54,502 nt of DNA from Vibrio jasicida CAIM 1864 = LMG 25398 (GCF_000400365.1 NZ_BAOG01000018.1:1-54502), one strand, 5' to 3'; positions 36,732 through 45,160 are shown, counted from the stretch's first letter. Notes: generated from the letters alone by a model not told the origin. Numbers and translations are program-made.

Positions 36732-37025
36732 GATGATTACTCCTGTTCTTACTGGTTGCACCATTAATTTGGTGCATCGGTGCTAGAAGGGAGGTGCTTC
36801 CATCACATCAAAGCCATCAAAAAAGATCAGATCGCAGGGTTTGGAAAAGGTTCAACTGATTTAGGCAACAACGCCGTTCTAAATATATTATCTTTATTAT
36901 AGTTAGTTATCTACCTTATAAATAAGATGGAATGTCACAAAAAGAAATTTATTTAGTGAAAATAACTTTGATTTTATCCTACTCCATGTAAGTTAATATC
37001 AACTATTTATGATTTTTTATTAACG
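36732..37025. promoter_or_regulatory. Upstream region of the nucleotide operon
   Basis: It contains an inverted repeat GCACCA-TTAAT-TTGGTGC near 36758-36776, similar to the recombinase half sites, then AT-rich DNA from about 36870 that must hold the operon promoter. No operator can be assigned. Confidence 0.45.
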
Positions 37026-37790
37026 ATGAACAACTTTAAATTATATCCATCTTTAGATATTGTGAACGGGCAAGCATTAGTTTCTAACTCAGCCATTAGT
37101 ATTGCAAAAAATGCTAGTTCGAAAATAGTAAAAATAGGCTCTCCACTTGAAGTTGCTCAAAAATATCATGATAGTGGCGTAGAGTGGTTACATATTGTAG
37201 ATCTAGATGCGGCTTGTGGTCGAGGAAGTAACACTCAAGTAATAATAAACCTCTTAGATAATTTGAATGGATGTTTGAAAACTCAAGTATGTGGAGGAAT
37301 TCGTTCTAGAGAATTATTAGATAAATATTTAAAATCTGGGTGTGATAGAGTAAATATTAGTTCAGTTATTGCTGACTCACCAAATTTGTGCAAAAGCTTG
37401 ATAAATGAATATGGAGAGTATATTGCAGTTGCTATAGACGCAAAAAATGTAAATGGCTCTTATCATCTATCTACTCACGGTTGGAATCGTATAAGTAGCG
37501 AGTTAAGTGAGGTAATCGCACAACTAGAAGAGTTTAACTGTAAACGTTATGTTGTTACCGATGTTGACCGCGGAGGAACGATGCTACAGCCAAATGTTGA
37601 TTTGATAGATTACGTAAAAACAATAACAACTAAACCAGTCATATCTGGAGGTGGTGTTGCTAGTTTGAAGGATATAACCAGTCTAATTAATGTCGGAGCA
37701 GAAGGTACAGTTTTAGGACAAGTTATTCATACCAACAACACTCCACTCCGTAAATTTGTTGAATACTTGGATGAAATAATAAATGGTTAG
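37026..37790 (+). CDS. HisA-like (beta-alpha)8 isomerase paralog
   Basis: The 254-aa protein follows the HisA fold: LYPSLDIVNGQAL with Asp11, VCGGIRSRELLDKYL, YIAVAIDAKN with Asp138, VVTDVDRGGTMLQPNVDLID, and the phosphate loops VISGGGVASLKDI and GAEGTVLGQV. Both catalytic Asp residues of HisA are retained, so Amadori-type isomerisation of an N-phosphoribosyl substrate is plausible. No other his gene is nearby. It is the first gene of a five-gene operon and overlaps the next gene by 8 bases. The natural substrate is probably not the histidine intermediate; that is inference. Confidence 0.8.
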   Translation: MNNFKLYPSLDIVNGQALVSNSAISIAKNASSKIVKIGSPLEVAQKYHDSGVEWLHIVDLDAACGRGSNTQVIINLLDNLNGCLKTQVCGGIRSRELLDKYLKSGCDRVNISSVIADSPNLCKSLINEYGEYIAVAIDAKNVNGSYHLSTHGWNRISSELSEVIAQLEEFNCKRYVVTDVDRGGTMLQPNVDLIDYVKTITTKPVISGGGVASLKDITSLINVGAEGTVLGQVIHTNNTPLRKFVEYLDEIING

Positions 37791-38790
37791 TTTAAATAGA
37801 GTGAATATCCTAGGCGGAGTGACATTTTCAATCTCAGACATTGAACTAAATTATTTGGTTGACTTTAACCTTCCCCAAATTGATGCTTTTAACATCTATT
37901 CTCGAGGCGAAATATATTACAAACGATTAAGCTCCTACGAAATTTTAGAAAAAATAACATCGACAATTAAAACATACAACAGTTCAAGTTGTCTTAATAC
38001 AAAATATATATTAATCGATCATTTATTTAACTTTGTCATTAGGCTTCTTGACGTGTTGATTTCATCAAAGTGCTATGAATTCACCAATCAGTATATTGAA
38101 AGTGCCATAGTGTGCTCAAGAAATATAATTAGCTATATTGAAAGAGGTTCCATTCAAAGTAAGATTGAAATCAAAACTCCTTTTGTAAGTAACCTGTATG
38201 ATTCTTACCCAAGAATCTATTTGGAAGGAGATAACCACTTCATTTCATTACTAGCAGTAAAGGACTTCAGGAAGTATGATGTTTGTGTGGGCGTATTGCT
38301 TGGCGGAGGAGCTCCTGCTGCAATATATAGTGCCTATCATGACGCTAAATTAAATTATATAAAGATTTCCTGTTATGATGAAAAAGCTTCATCGAGCTAT
38401 GAGGTTTTTGGTGATGATATCAATAAAACACAAAATGTCCTTCTTCTTGATGATAATTGTGGAACAGGAAAAACCTTGTTTAGAGGGCGTCAGTTATTAT
38501 TAGATAAATTTGGTATAGAAGCATACTTGGGCTCCGTGGAGCTTCATTGGGATAAGGTTCTGAGAGTTAAAGGATATAAGCATACAGGAGACATATTTGA
38601 TTACAATGATCTTGATGAAATATCTTTCTGGTCTGTCAGGCATCATAATTTACTTGCTCAACTAACCAATATTCCCCCCACTGGAAATACAACAGTTGAG
38701 ATATGGAAGTATTACTCTTATTCAATTTTGAGATTATTATCTGATTTAGATAGTTCTTTTAACTTAGTGATTGCGAGTAAACTAAAATGA
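37783..38790 (+). CDS. Phosphoribosyltransferase-type protein
   Basis: Residues 219-231 read VLLLDDNCGTGKT, the PRPP-binding motif of type I phosphoribosyltransferases, and CVGVLLGGGAPAAIYSAYHD is the preceding PPi loop region. The N-terminal 160 residues form a helical extension that I do not recognise; it is long for the family. The enzyme would join a base to, or release it from, ribose 5-phosphate, or act as a regulator. It overlaps HisA-like and HAD genes on either side. The base it uses is unknown. Confidence 0.75.
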   Translation: MVSLNRVNILGGVTFSISDIELNYLVDFNLPQIDAFNIYSRGEIYYKRLSSYEILEKITSTIKTYNSSSCLNTKYILIDHLFNFVIRLLDVLISSKCYEFTNQYIESAIVCSRNIISYIERGSIQSKIEIKTPFVSNLYDSYPRIYLEGDNHFISLLAVKDFRKYDVCVGVLLGGGAPAAIYSAYHDAKLNYIKISCYDEKASSSYEVFGDDINKTQNVLLLDDNCGTGKTLFRGRQLLLDKFGIEAYLGSVELHWDKVLRVKGYKHTGDIFDYNDLDEISFWSVRHHNLLAQLTNIPPTGNTTVEIWKYYSYSILRLLSDLDSSFNLVIASKLK

Positions 38791-39455
38791 AACCACATAT
38801 CATATGGGATTGGAATGGGACATTACTCAATGACTTCTCCGTATCTCTAAACGCAACAAATGAAGCATTGTCTGAAATTAATATACCTAAAATAACTTCG
38901 CTTTGTTATAAAGAAAATTATAGTGTTCCTGTTGACGATTTTTATCACAAAATTATTGGAAGAACTACAACAAGAGGTGAGTGGAAAAGGATAGGTCAAA
39001 AGTTCAATGAAATTTATAAGCCAGAAGTAATAAAAGCTCCTCTTGCAGACAAGGCTATGCACATATTGAAAAACGTTAAAAGTCAATCAATTTGTTCATT
39101 AATGGAAAATGATTTACTTCTATCCATGGTTGAAAGCTTTGGTATTAGAGATTATTTCTCATTAATACAAGGTAGAAGTCATCCATTATTAAAAGAAGGG
39201 AAAGAAAAACACTTAGAAGCTCACATCAATTGGTTGGTAAGTCGATTAAATATCGATAAAAGAATTATAATTTTGATTGGTGATACAGTAGATGACGCTT
39301 ATTCTGCTAAAACTGCCGGTATTAAATCAATATTATATTCAGGAGGAACATATAGTTATGATCGTTTAAAGGCCACAGGTCAACCGGTCGCGAAAACATT
39401 GGACGAAGCAATAGTTTTAGCCGAAAGTACGATTTTAAGGAGCAGTTATGTTTAA
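38787..39455 (+). CDS. HAD-superfamily phosphatase
   Basis: The 222-aa protein opens with IIWDWNGTLLNDF, motif I of phosphoglycolate-phosphatase-like HAD enzymes, with Asp8 as nucleophile. The usual second Asp of DxD is Asn (DWN), which occurs in some families. Motif II/III regions are SICSLMENDLLLSMVESFGI and KEKHLEAHINWL, and motif IV is IILIGDTVDDAYSAKTAGIK. It probably removes a phosphate from a sugar or nucleotide made by the neighbours. ATGA overlap with the gene before, 8-base overlap with the gene after. Confidence 0.8.
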   Translation: MKPHIIWDWNGTLLNDFSVSLNATNEALSEINIPKITSLCYKENYSVPVDDFYHKIIGRTTTRGEWKRIGQKFNEIYKPEVIKAPLADKAMHILKNVKSQSICSLMENDLLLSMVESFGIRDYFSLIQGRSHPLLKEGKEKHLEAHINWLVSRLNIDKRIIILIGDTVDDAYSAKTAGIKSILYSGGTYSYDRLKATGQPVAKTLDEAIVLAESTILRSSYV

Positions 39456-40761
39456 ATCAGTTGTTGGTCTTCAGTTTGGTGATGAAGGTAAAGGGAAGTT
39501 TGTCGATATGATTTCTGATAGCTACCAGCATATTGCCCGCTTTAATGGTGGAGCAAATGCCGGGCACACTGTTGAAGTTAATGGACAACGATTTGCTTTT
39601 TCTCAGATTCCCGCAACCGTACATAACAATAAGAAGCTATATGTATGCCAAGGTGCGTTGGTCAGCATGGAAAAAATGCTAGATGAAATAAAAATCATAG
39701 AGAAAATCTGTCCAGATAGTAATATTTTTATAGACCCCCGTTGTCATATTGTAATGCCACTGCATTCAGAGCTAAATAAATCCTCTGAGTCCTATAGAGG
39801 TGCTAAAAAAATCGGTTCTGTTGGTATTGGTGTTGGTGCAAGTTTTGAAGATAAGTCGAATCGATTAGGTATTCGATTAATAGATACCATAGACCCTATT
39901 ACGCTAAGAGAAAAATTAAAAATTGTTTGGGATATTAGAAGCAAACAAATAGAGTTAGTTTTCGGAGGGCGGTTAACATTAGATTTTGAAGAACAAATAC
40001 AAAATTTAATTACTTTGGGGAAAAGATTGGAACCTTACTTTTGTTTTACAAATAAGATAATCTCTGACCTAATCTCATCAGGGCATGATGTTTTGTTGGA
40101 GTCATCCCAAGCTACATTTTTAGATAATAGTTTTGGAAGTTATCCCTATACTGTTGCTTATCAAACATTAATTCAAAGTTGTTTTCCTATGATAGGAGTT
40201 CCAGCCCAAAACATGAGTGTGCTAGGTATTATGAAAGCCTATACAATTAGAGTTGGCAACGGTGCCTTGCCGACAGAACTACACGATAAAGATGCCAACA
40301 TAATTAGGCTAAAGGGCAATGAATTTGGGACAGTGTCTAATCGACCAAGAAGAATTGGCTGGTTGGATCTAGCTTTAATTTATCACGCAGTACAGATGAA
40401 TGGTGTATCTGAAATCGCTATTACAAACGTAGATGTGTTGGGAGGAGAATCCAAGATAAAAGTATGTACTGGGTATACTTTAGGTAAGAAAAAAGTGAGT
40501 GTTGATGAAGCATTGCTGCACTTTGATAAAGTGACACCTATCTATCATGAATTGGATCCTTGGCCTCATCTAGGGGAGCGAACTCAATTCAATAGTATAA
40601 AAGAAATGCCAAACGAATTATTACAATACTTATCATTTATAGAGAACTATGTAGGTGTAACTATTCGTTATGTTTCGTATGGGCCAGATAGGAGCCAAAC
40701 ACTAAAAAGGAGAAATAGCGAAGAGTTTTACAACTACATGAACGAGGAAGAGGTTTTCTAA
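39448..40761 (+). CDS. Adenylosuccinate synthetase paralog (PurA-like)
   Basis: At 437 aa it has full PurA length. GTP and catalytic elements are kept: VVGLQFGDEGKGK with Asp12, FNGGANAGHTV with His40, GNEFGTVSNRPRRIGWLDL with the aspartate-binding Arg residues, and SYGPDRSQ. The IMP site is changed: the usual GTTGRGIGP is GSVGIGVGA at residues 123-131, and GAQG is SSQA. The usual TKLD guanine motif is TNVD. It should use GTP to attach aspartate to a carbonyl, but on a substrate other than normal IMP. This is the fourth gene of the operon. Phage PurZ is a comparable divergent relative. Confidence 0.85.
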   Translation: MFKSVVGLQFGDEGKGKFVDMISDSYQHIARFNGGANAGHTVEVNGQRFAFSQIPATVHNNKKLYVCQGALVSMEKMLDEIKIIEKICPDSNIFIDPRCHIVMPLHSELNKSSESYRGAKKIGSVGIGVGASFEDKSNRLGIRLIDTIDPITLREKLKIVWDIRSKQIELVFGGRLTLDFEEQIQNLITLGKRLEPYFCFTNKIISDLISSGHDVLLESSQATFLDNSFGSYPYTVAYQTLIQSCFPMIGVPAQNMSVLGIMKAYTIRVGNGALPTELHDKDANIIRLKGNEFGTVSNRPRRIGWLDLALIYHAVQMNGVSEIAITNVDVLGGESKIKVCTGYTLGKKKVSVDEALLHFDKVTPIYHELDPWPHLGERTQFNSIKEMPNELLQYLSFIENYVGVTIRYVSYGPDRSQTLKRRNSEEFYNYMNEEEVF

Positions 40762-41180
40762 TGATTGAATATGTAACAGGTTTTATGTTTTCACAAGACT
40801 TGAGTCATGTTGCCCTTATCAGAAAACTGTCTCCTTATTGGCAAAAAGACAAATTCAACGGTATCGGTGGAAAAATCGAGATAGGAGAAACAGCCATAGC
40901 AGCAATGAGTCGTGAGTTTAGAGAGGAGACGGGAGTTCTCACAGAAAATAGAGAGTGGAAGCTTTTCTGTATACTGGAAAGAAGAGGAAAGTATAAGGTG
41001 AGTTTTTTCTATTCAATATGCGATAAAGTTTATGACGTAAAAACTGTCGAAAAAGAAGAGGTTCACATTTGTGACACAAACCAACTACCCAAGGACTGCA
41101 TTTGGAACTTACGTTGGTTAATTCCCCTTGCCCTTGACAGACAAATCACTCTCACTTTCCCCATAATAATTGAAGATTAA
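40761..41180 (+). CDS. NUDIX hydrolase
   Basis: The 139-aa protein contains the full Nudix box at residues 36-58: GGKIEIGETAIAAMSREFRE then ETGV, with all metal-binding Glu residues. The start YVTGFMFSQDLSHVALI is typical for MutT/MTH1-like enzymes. It would hydrolyse a nucleoside triphosphate or related pyrophosphate to the monophosphate. Its start codon overlaps the PurA-like stop (TAATG). In this operon it may feed monophosphates to the pathway or clear toxic triphosphates of the product. Confidence 0.85.
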   Translation: MIEYVTGFMFSQDLSHVALIRKLSPYWQKDKFNGIGGKIEIGETAIAAMSREFREETGVLTENREWKLFCILERRGKYKVSFFYSICDKVYDVKTVEKEEVHICDTNQLPKDCIWNLRWLIPLALDRQITLTFPIIIED

Positions 41181-41261
41181 GATGCAGTTCTATAAACGGT
41201 CATGTTGAAGCCAGTTTTAGGGATATCGGCAATGACAGATTATAACATGATGATTTCTTCG

Positions 41262-41272
41262 CCCCCCCCCCC
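41262..41272. repeat. C11 homopolymer
   Basis: Eleven consecutive C lie between the convergent NUDIX and recombinase genes, outside any frame. Such runs vary by slippage. Confidence 0.85.
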
Positions 41273-41283
41273 TCTTTTATCGC

Positions 41284-41922
41284 TCAAAAGTCACTGTTAC
41301 TCTCTTTGGATAGCTTTTGGGCAACACGTATGACGGTGCGAGGAGAGACATTAGCTAGCTTTGCAGTGTCATGAATACTGAGCTTATTGACGACTCTTAA
41401 TTGATAAATCTTCTTGTGGAGTTCAAGGTTCGGCTGTCTACCTCGATATTTCCCTTCCTCCTTCGCCTTTTTTATTCCCTCTGCTTGTCTGCGACGGCGG
41501 TCTTGATAATCTTTTCGAGCAATGGCCGCCAACATATCCATCATCATATTGTTGATGGCTTTGAGCATTGAACTTGTGAATTCATCGGTCACCTGAGTGG
41601 AGAGGGCGATATGACTGGTCGGTAGATCTAGGCTGATCACTTTCAATTCTTTCTTGTTCAGCATTTCTTTCAATGTGAACCAACTTTTTTCATCTAAGCG
41701 TGAAAGTCGATCTATTTGCTCAATGATGATTGCATCACCAATTGCCGTATCATCAAGTAATCGCAAAAGTTCAGGTCTTTGCAAAGATGCACCTGATTCA
41801 TTTTCAATATACCAACCCGCAACACGGTGACCTTTTTGCTGTACAAACTCTTGCAAGGTATTCTGTGCACGTTTTGCATTCTGATCACTTGTTGATGCTC
41901 TAAGGTATCCAAAGATGTACAT
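41284..41922 (-). CDS. Second serine recombinase (resolvase family)
   Basis: The 212-aa protein is clearly related to the 33399 recombinase: IFGYLRASTSDQNAKRAQNT with the catalytic Ser, EQIDRLSRLD, an EEGKYRGRQPNLELHKKI linker, and the helix-turn-helix SIHDTAKLANVSPRTVIRV. The two differ throughout, so they are not a recent copy. Palindromic sites lie directly upstream. Together they flank the orphan ParA, the IS110 relic and the nucleotide operon. Confidence 0.88.
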   Translation of the reverse strand: MYIFGYLRASTSDQNAKRAQNTLQEFVQQKGHRVAGWYIENESGASLQRPELLRLLDDTAIGDAIIIEQIDRLSRLDEKSWFTLKEMLNKKELKVISLDLPTSHIALSTQVTDEFTSSMLKAINNMMMDMLAAIARKDYQDRRRRQAEGIKKAKEEGKYRGRQPNLELHKKIYQLRVVNKLSIHDTAKLANVSPRTVIRVAQKLSKESNSDF

Positions 41923-41933
41923 AACTTCCCCTA

Positions 41934-42018
41934 TGTGACATATAGATTATGATCTTAATGTATATGTCATTTAGGTTATGACATTATAGTATTTGGTGTC
42001 AAATCTAGCTTATGGTGT
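41934..42018. promoter_or_regulatory. res-like site with three subsites
   Basis: Subsite one spans 41934-41953 (TGTGACATATAGATTATGAT), subsite two 41964-41984 with ATGTCAT and ATGACAT arms, subsite three 41997-42018 (TGTCAAATCTAGC then TTATGGTGT). Similar TGTCA half sites and regular spacing upstream of a serine recombinase fit a resolution site. Confidence 0.65.
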
Positions 42019-42133
42019 TTGGGTATACTTAAGTGGCATACGAAAAGTTTTAACATTTAACTTGACAACTGTTGTTATATACACTGTTCAATTATAGGTG
42101 CATGGGTAAAATTACAGTGGTATGTTTTAGGTG

Positions 42134-42167
42134 TACTTAAAGTAAACCAATTTGTCTACTTTAAGTA
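42134..42167. promoter_or_regulatory. Perfect 11-bp inverted repeat, probable operator
   Basis: TACTTAAAGTA at 42134-42144 is an exact inverted match of TACTTTAAGTA at 42157-42167, with a 12-base spacer. It lies about 90 bases upstream of the next gene and could bind a dimeric regulator. Confidence 0.6.
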
Positions 42168-42253
42168 ATTCGCAACTTGCAAATTCATTTAATTTACATA
42201 AAATGTGATTATGCGTAAATTTATTTAATGGGGAAGTTTTGGGGTTGTGAATT

Positions 42254-43201
42254 ATGGAATTTAGACAAAAAAACACTTCATCGGTGGCCAACACTGCTGC
42301 TATGAAATATCTCACTCAAAACGTCAGTGATCCTCAAGCAGCAAAAGATGCATTCAATGTCGTTTTAGAGCGCCTTGGGAATTGTGTGGATTCTTATCCT
42401 TACTGGCATCCTATCCTTTCTATACCAGCACCATTCGCTCTTGATGGCCGGTGTTTAAACTCCCTTTATCGTGGAATTGACCATACGAGATACTTTGTTC
42501 GAGGGTTTGTAACCTGCCCCTATGAGGAAGATGAGGTAAATCAAATTATCGAGTATGCGAATGGATTACCTGGGCTGAAGGCTTATAAATTAGATTCCCC
42601 TCTGTACTCCGATCATTCTCATCCAGTAGTTGTAGAAGCCATTGACATTGAGTTGGAAGGGGATGGAACGATTAGAGGTAAAGACGCTATAAGGTGGTTT
42701 CTGGAAGAGCAGACCAAGCTTGCTAAGTATGCTGAAGTCGCAGAGACATGGTGGAATATGAGAACAGAGATATTAGGGAAGCCTCATGGATCTCGATCTT
42801 CTGTTTTCGTCAGTCCGCATACTGGCGGAAACATGAAAAAAATACTAGAGGCACTGAATCAAAGTGGAGTCTACGGTCCTATAAAAGAAAGCTCTTTAGA
42901 AATGATTTCGGCCAAGAAGCGCGAGAAAATATCTAACACCTTAATAAGTACAGCCATCAAAAACTATCAACCTAAGGATCAAGCTGAGGTCTCTGAATTC
43001 AGCTTTGAATTACGAGGAGAGCAGTGTAAGGCGCGGGTGAGGGATACATGGCAAGATGGTGAAGAGCTCTCAGTAAGAGTTCAAATCGGTGAGATTAATG
43101 ATTGTTCTCTTCTTGTCCAAGGCTACTTTTATCCTCAAAAAAACATTATTCAATCATTAGAGCCGACAGGAAAGCGAATGATTGCAGAGAAATTTGTATG
43201 A
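42254..43201 (+). CDS. Unrecognised 315-aa protein
   Basis: The protein starts MEFRQKNTSSVANTAAMKYL and has no signal peptide or membrane segment. It shows an alpha/beta N-terminal half (DSYPYWHPILSIPAPFALDG, VNQIIEYANGLPGLKAYKLD) and a C-terminal beta domain (FELRGEQCKARVRDTWQDGE, VRVQIGEINDCSLLVQGYFY). No catalytic motif was recognised. It stands alone behind a perfect inverted repeat, next to a recombinase, a setting typical for accessory or defence genes; that is only context. Its stop directly abuts an unrelated OMP fragment. Confidence 0.65.
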   Translation: MEFRQKNTSSVANTAAMKYLTQNVSDPQAAKDAFNVVLERLGNCVDSYPYWHPILSIPAPFALDGRCLNSLYRGIDHTRYFVRGFVTCPYEEDEVNQIIEYANGLPGLKAYKLDSPLYSDHSHPVVVEAIDIELEGDGTIRGKDAIRWFLEEQTKLAKYAEVAETWWNMRTEILGKPHGSRSSVFVSPHTGGNMKKILEALNQSGVYGPIKESSLEMISAKKREKISNTLISTAIKNYQPKDQAEVSEFSFELRGEQCKARVRDTWQDGEELSVRVQIGEINDCSLLVQGYFYPQKNIIQSLEPTGKRMIAEKFV

Positions 43202-43249
43202 TCAAAGCGGTATTATCGTGGTGTATGCCTTTTGGGGACTAAGGGGGGG

Positions 43250-43487
43250 AAATGATAAAACGGCATTCATCGGTGCGGCAGCGCAATATGCTTACAGTGA
43301 AGCGCTCAATCAAGACGAAGATGCTTTTAACTTCCAGATTGCTGGCGGTGTGAAATATTTCATTCACCCTCAAGTTGTTCTCTCTGCTGAGGTTAACTAC
43401 AACATGGCGACGGAAGATATCTATGGTGACGGCTCGGCGCAGGATGATAAAACTCAGATTTTGTTTGGAACGCGTTTTTACTTCTAA
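43250..43487 (+). pseudogene. Outer-membrane barrel protein, 3' fragment
   Basis: The frame reads GNDKTAFIGAAAQYAYSEAL, then IAGGVKYFIHPQVVLSAEVN, and ends ILFGTRFYF. Alternating strands and a C-terminal aromatic residue are the mark of a porin or OmpA/OmpW-like barrel. Only the last 80 residues are left; the sequence before it belongs to the 42254 gene. It is a truncated remnant. Confidence 0.6.
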
Positions 43488-43771
43488 CCAACCCATGGAT
43501 TTTCCAATCGAAAGCCTCTTGTGATGAAGAGGCTATTGGCTCAGAGGGTCGTCTCTTACGCAGAGAAGAGTTAGAAAAGTAAGTGACGAATACTTAAGGT
43601 AAATAACCAAGCCTTAATGTATTCATATATAATGCTGGACTAGATGAGTAGTAATGCATGAATTCATTTGCAGGCATGATGTTATCATGACTGAGCTTTT
43701 ACTCTACTCTGATTTAACTCTACTTGTTCAATATATATTCGCGTCCAGTGTTTAAACTGAACGGTGTTTTC

Positions 43772-44020
43772 ATGATCAAAAAGTTGCTTGAGCTGATTAG
43801 TCGATATGCAAGTGAGGAAGGGTTTACTGTCTACGGAACCCGTCTAACAAGTAAGCAATGCTACTATGATTTGACGATATCACAGCGACATATCACCGTT
43901 TACTTAAATGGCCAAACAAAGCCTTTCTATCGGATTGAATCTGTTAAAGATGGGGTCAACTTTTGTTTGATCATGTCTTCTGTAGAGCAAACGCGTAAGG
44001 TTTGTATGCAGTCTCTGTAG
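43772..44020 (+). CDS. Hypothetical protein (82 aa)
   Basis: From ATG 43772 the protein reads MIKKLLELISRYASEEGFTV, then TISQRHITVYLNGQTKPFYR. It is small, soluble and alpha/beta. No family was recognised and no strong ribosome site is seen. Its composition and lack of breaks suggest a real gene among decayed neighbours. The 280 bases before it hold no visible gene. Confidence 0.45.
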   Translation: MIKKLLELISRYASEEGFTVYGTRLTSKQCYYDLTISQRHITVYLNGQTKPFYRIESVKDGVNFCLIMSSVEQTRKVCMQSL

Positions 44021-44230
44021 TTGAGTCGCTGTTAATTATTCATTTTATGCCAGCTCCATTCTCTGATTGCTACAGATTGGCAGAAATCGTCCTACCTCTT
44101 ACTACGAATAAAGAGCGTGTGGTTATCGAAAGTTAACGCCCATCAACTTGAGTACGGCAATAATGATGACTGCAATGACAAACACTTCAAGCATAGCTCT
44201 TCCTGTGGTATTTGTACGTTGACGCCAACG

Positions 44231-44461
44231 CTAGTTTCTCAAGGATTTGTTGTAAGCAAAGAGCAGGAGCAAGGCCCCAAGCATTGCTGTAATACTGCTT
44301 ATGTTGATGCCGTCAGTACCGCTAAGTCTGATAAAAATCCGCCCACAAATGCACCTGCCACAGCTAAGAGGATTGTTGCTATACAGCCTCCGCATAAGCA
44401 TAAGCCATTTGGCTAAGGCGCTCGCGATTAAACCGAGAATAATCCAAGATAAAATACCTAT
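44231..44461 (-). pseudogene. YmgE/GlsB transglycosylase-associated protein, broken
   Basis: The minus strand reads GILSWIILGLIASALAKWLM at the position of the usual N-terminus, but the start codon is ATA (44459-44461). Two frameshifts follow: LAVAGAFVGGFLSDLA appears in a second frame and GTDGINISSITAMLGALLLL in a third, ending at 44231. The three pieces together give the standard small membrane protein of this stress-related family. Confidence 0.65.
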
Positions 44462-44730
44462 TGTTTCATTTCCTTATCAGCCTATTATGATTTTAATCAT
44501 AGTGCATGATTCAGAATGGTGTATTCATTGTTTTGGTATTGATGACAAATCTTGATTGCAGTGAGTCTGTCAATTCTCATTTTTTGTTATACGATCAGGA
44601 ATGCATCACTTAACTGCTCAGGGTTTGCACCTGTTCAATCTACCTGATTGATTTTTACATCAATTCAATTTGACCACTGCGCCATATTACTGAAAGGGGA
44701 GCTGCGTCAACGTATCATTCAGTTAGAGTC
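44462..44730. other. Decayed intergenic DNA
   Basis: No gene or named site is visible between the broken YmgE/GlsB gene and the coiled-coil remnant. Confidence 0.35.
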
Positions 44731-44751
44731 TAGAGCAACGAAACGCTGTGT

Positions 44752-45160
44752 ACTGAACTGGCGAAGTCTGAGTTGAAAATCGAAAGTAACCAGGACTACG
44801 TGAACGAAGTCAAAGCCAAGCAGTAGGAGCTTGAAGAACACTGCTCGACATTACAATTTGAGAACTAATCATTCTCTCAACAAGTCACCAAGCTTTCGAC
44901 TCGGTTGGAAGGGTCAACGTCGGTGGTTAGTACGCTAGAAAAGCTTGAGGCTTTGTTGTCTTTACTCTAAACGGGAGTTTCCAGAGCCAATGCGCGAAGC
45001 GGTACACTGCGCATAAAACATGGTCACACCTATGAGCTGGCATCGTTTATCACTGGCGCCTCTAGACGCAACATTTATTACAGCGTGAAAAAACTGCAAG
45101 TCGCCCATGACACGGTGATGAGGGCCTACATCAAACAGGACGGAGAAAAGCGATGAGGTA
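44752..45160 (+). pseudogene. Coiled-coil protein relic with three in-frame stops
   Basis: One continuous frame reads LAKSELKIESNQDYVNEVKA, then after TAG ELEEHCSTLQFEN, after TAA SFSQQVTKLSTRLEGSTSVV, and after another TAA TGVSRANARSGTLRIKHG and YIKQDGEKR. The first parts are coiled-coil, the last looks like a DNA-binding or unknown domain. KfrA-like plasmid proteins have such coils, but the identity is uncertain. All three breaks are single stops without frameshift. Confidence 0.45.

Noticed and set aside
39448..40761. PurZ of a 2-aminoadenine (Z-genome) pathway
   Set aside because: The catalytic Asp of PurA is kept here, and no DatZ-, MazZ- or DpoZ-like gene is nearby. Neighbouring HisA-like and phosphoribosyltransferase genes do not fit Z-genome clusters.
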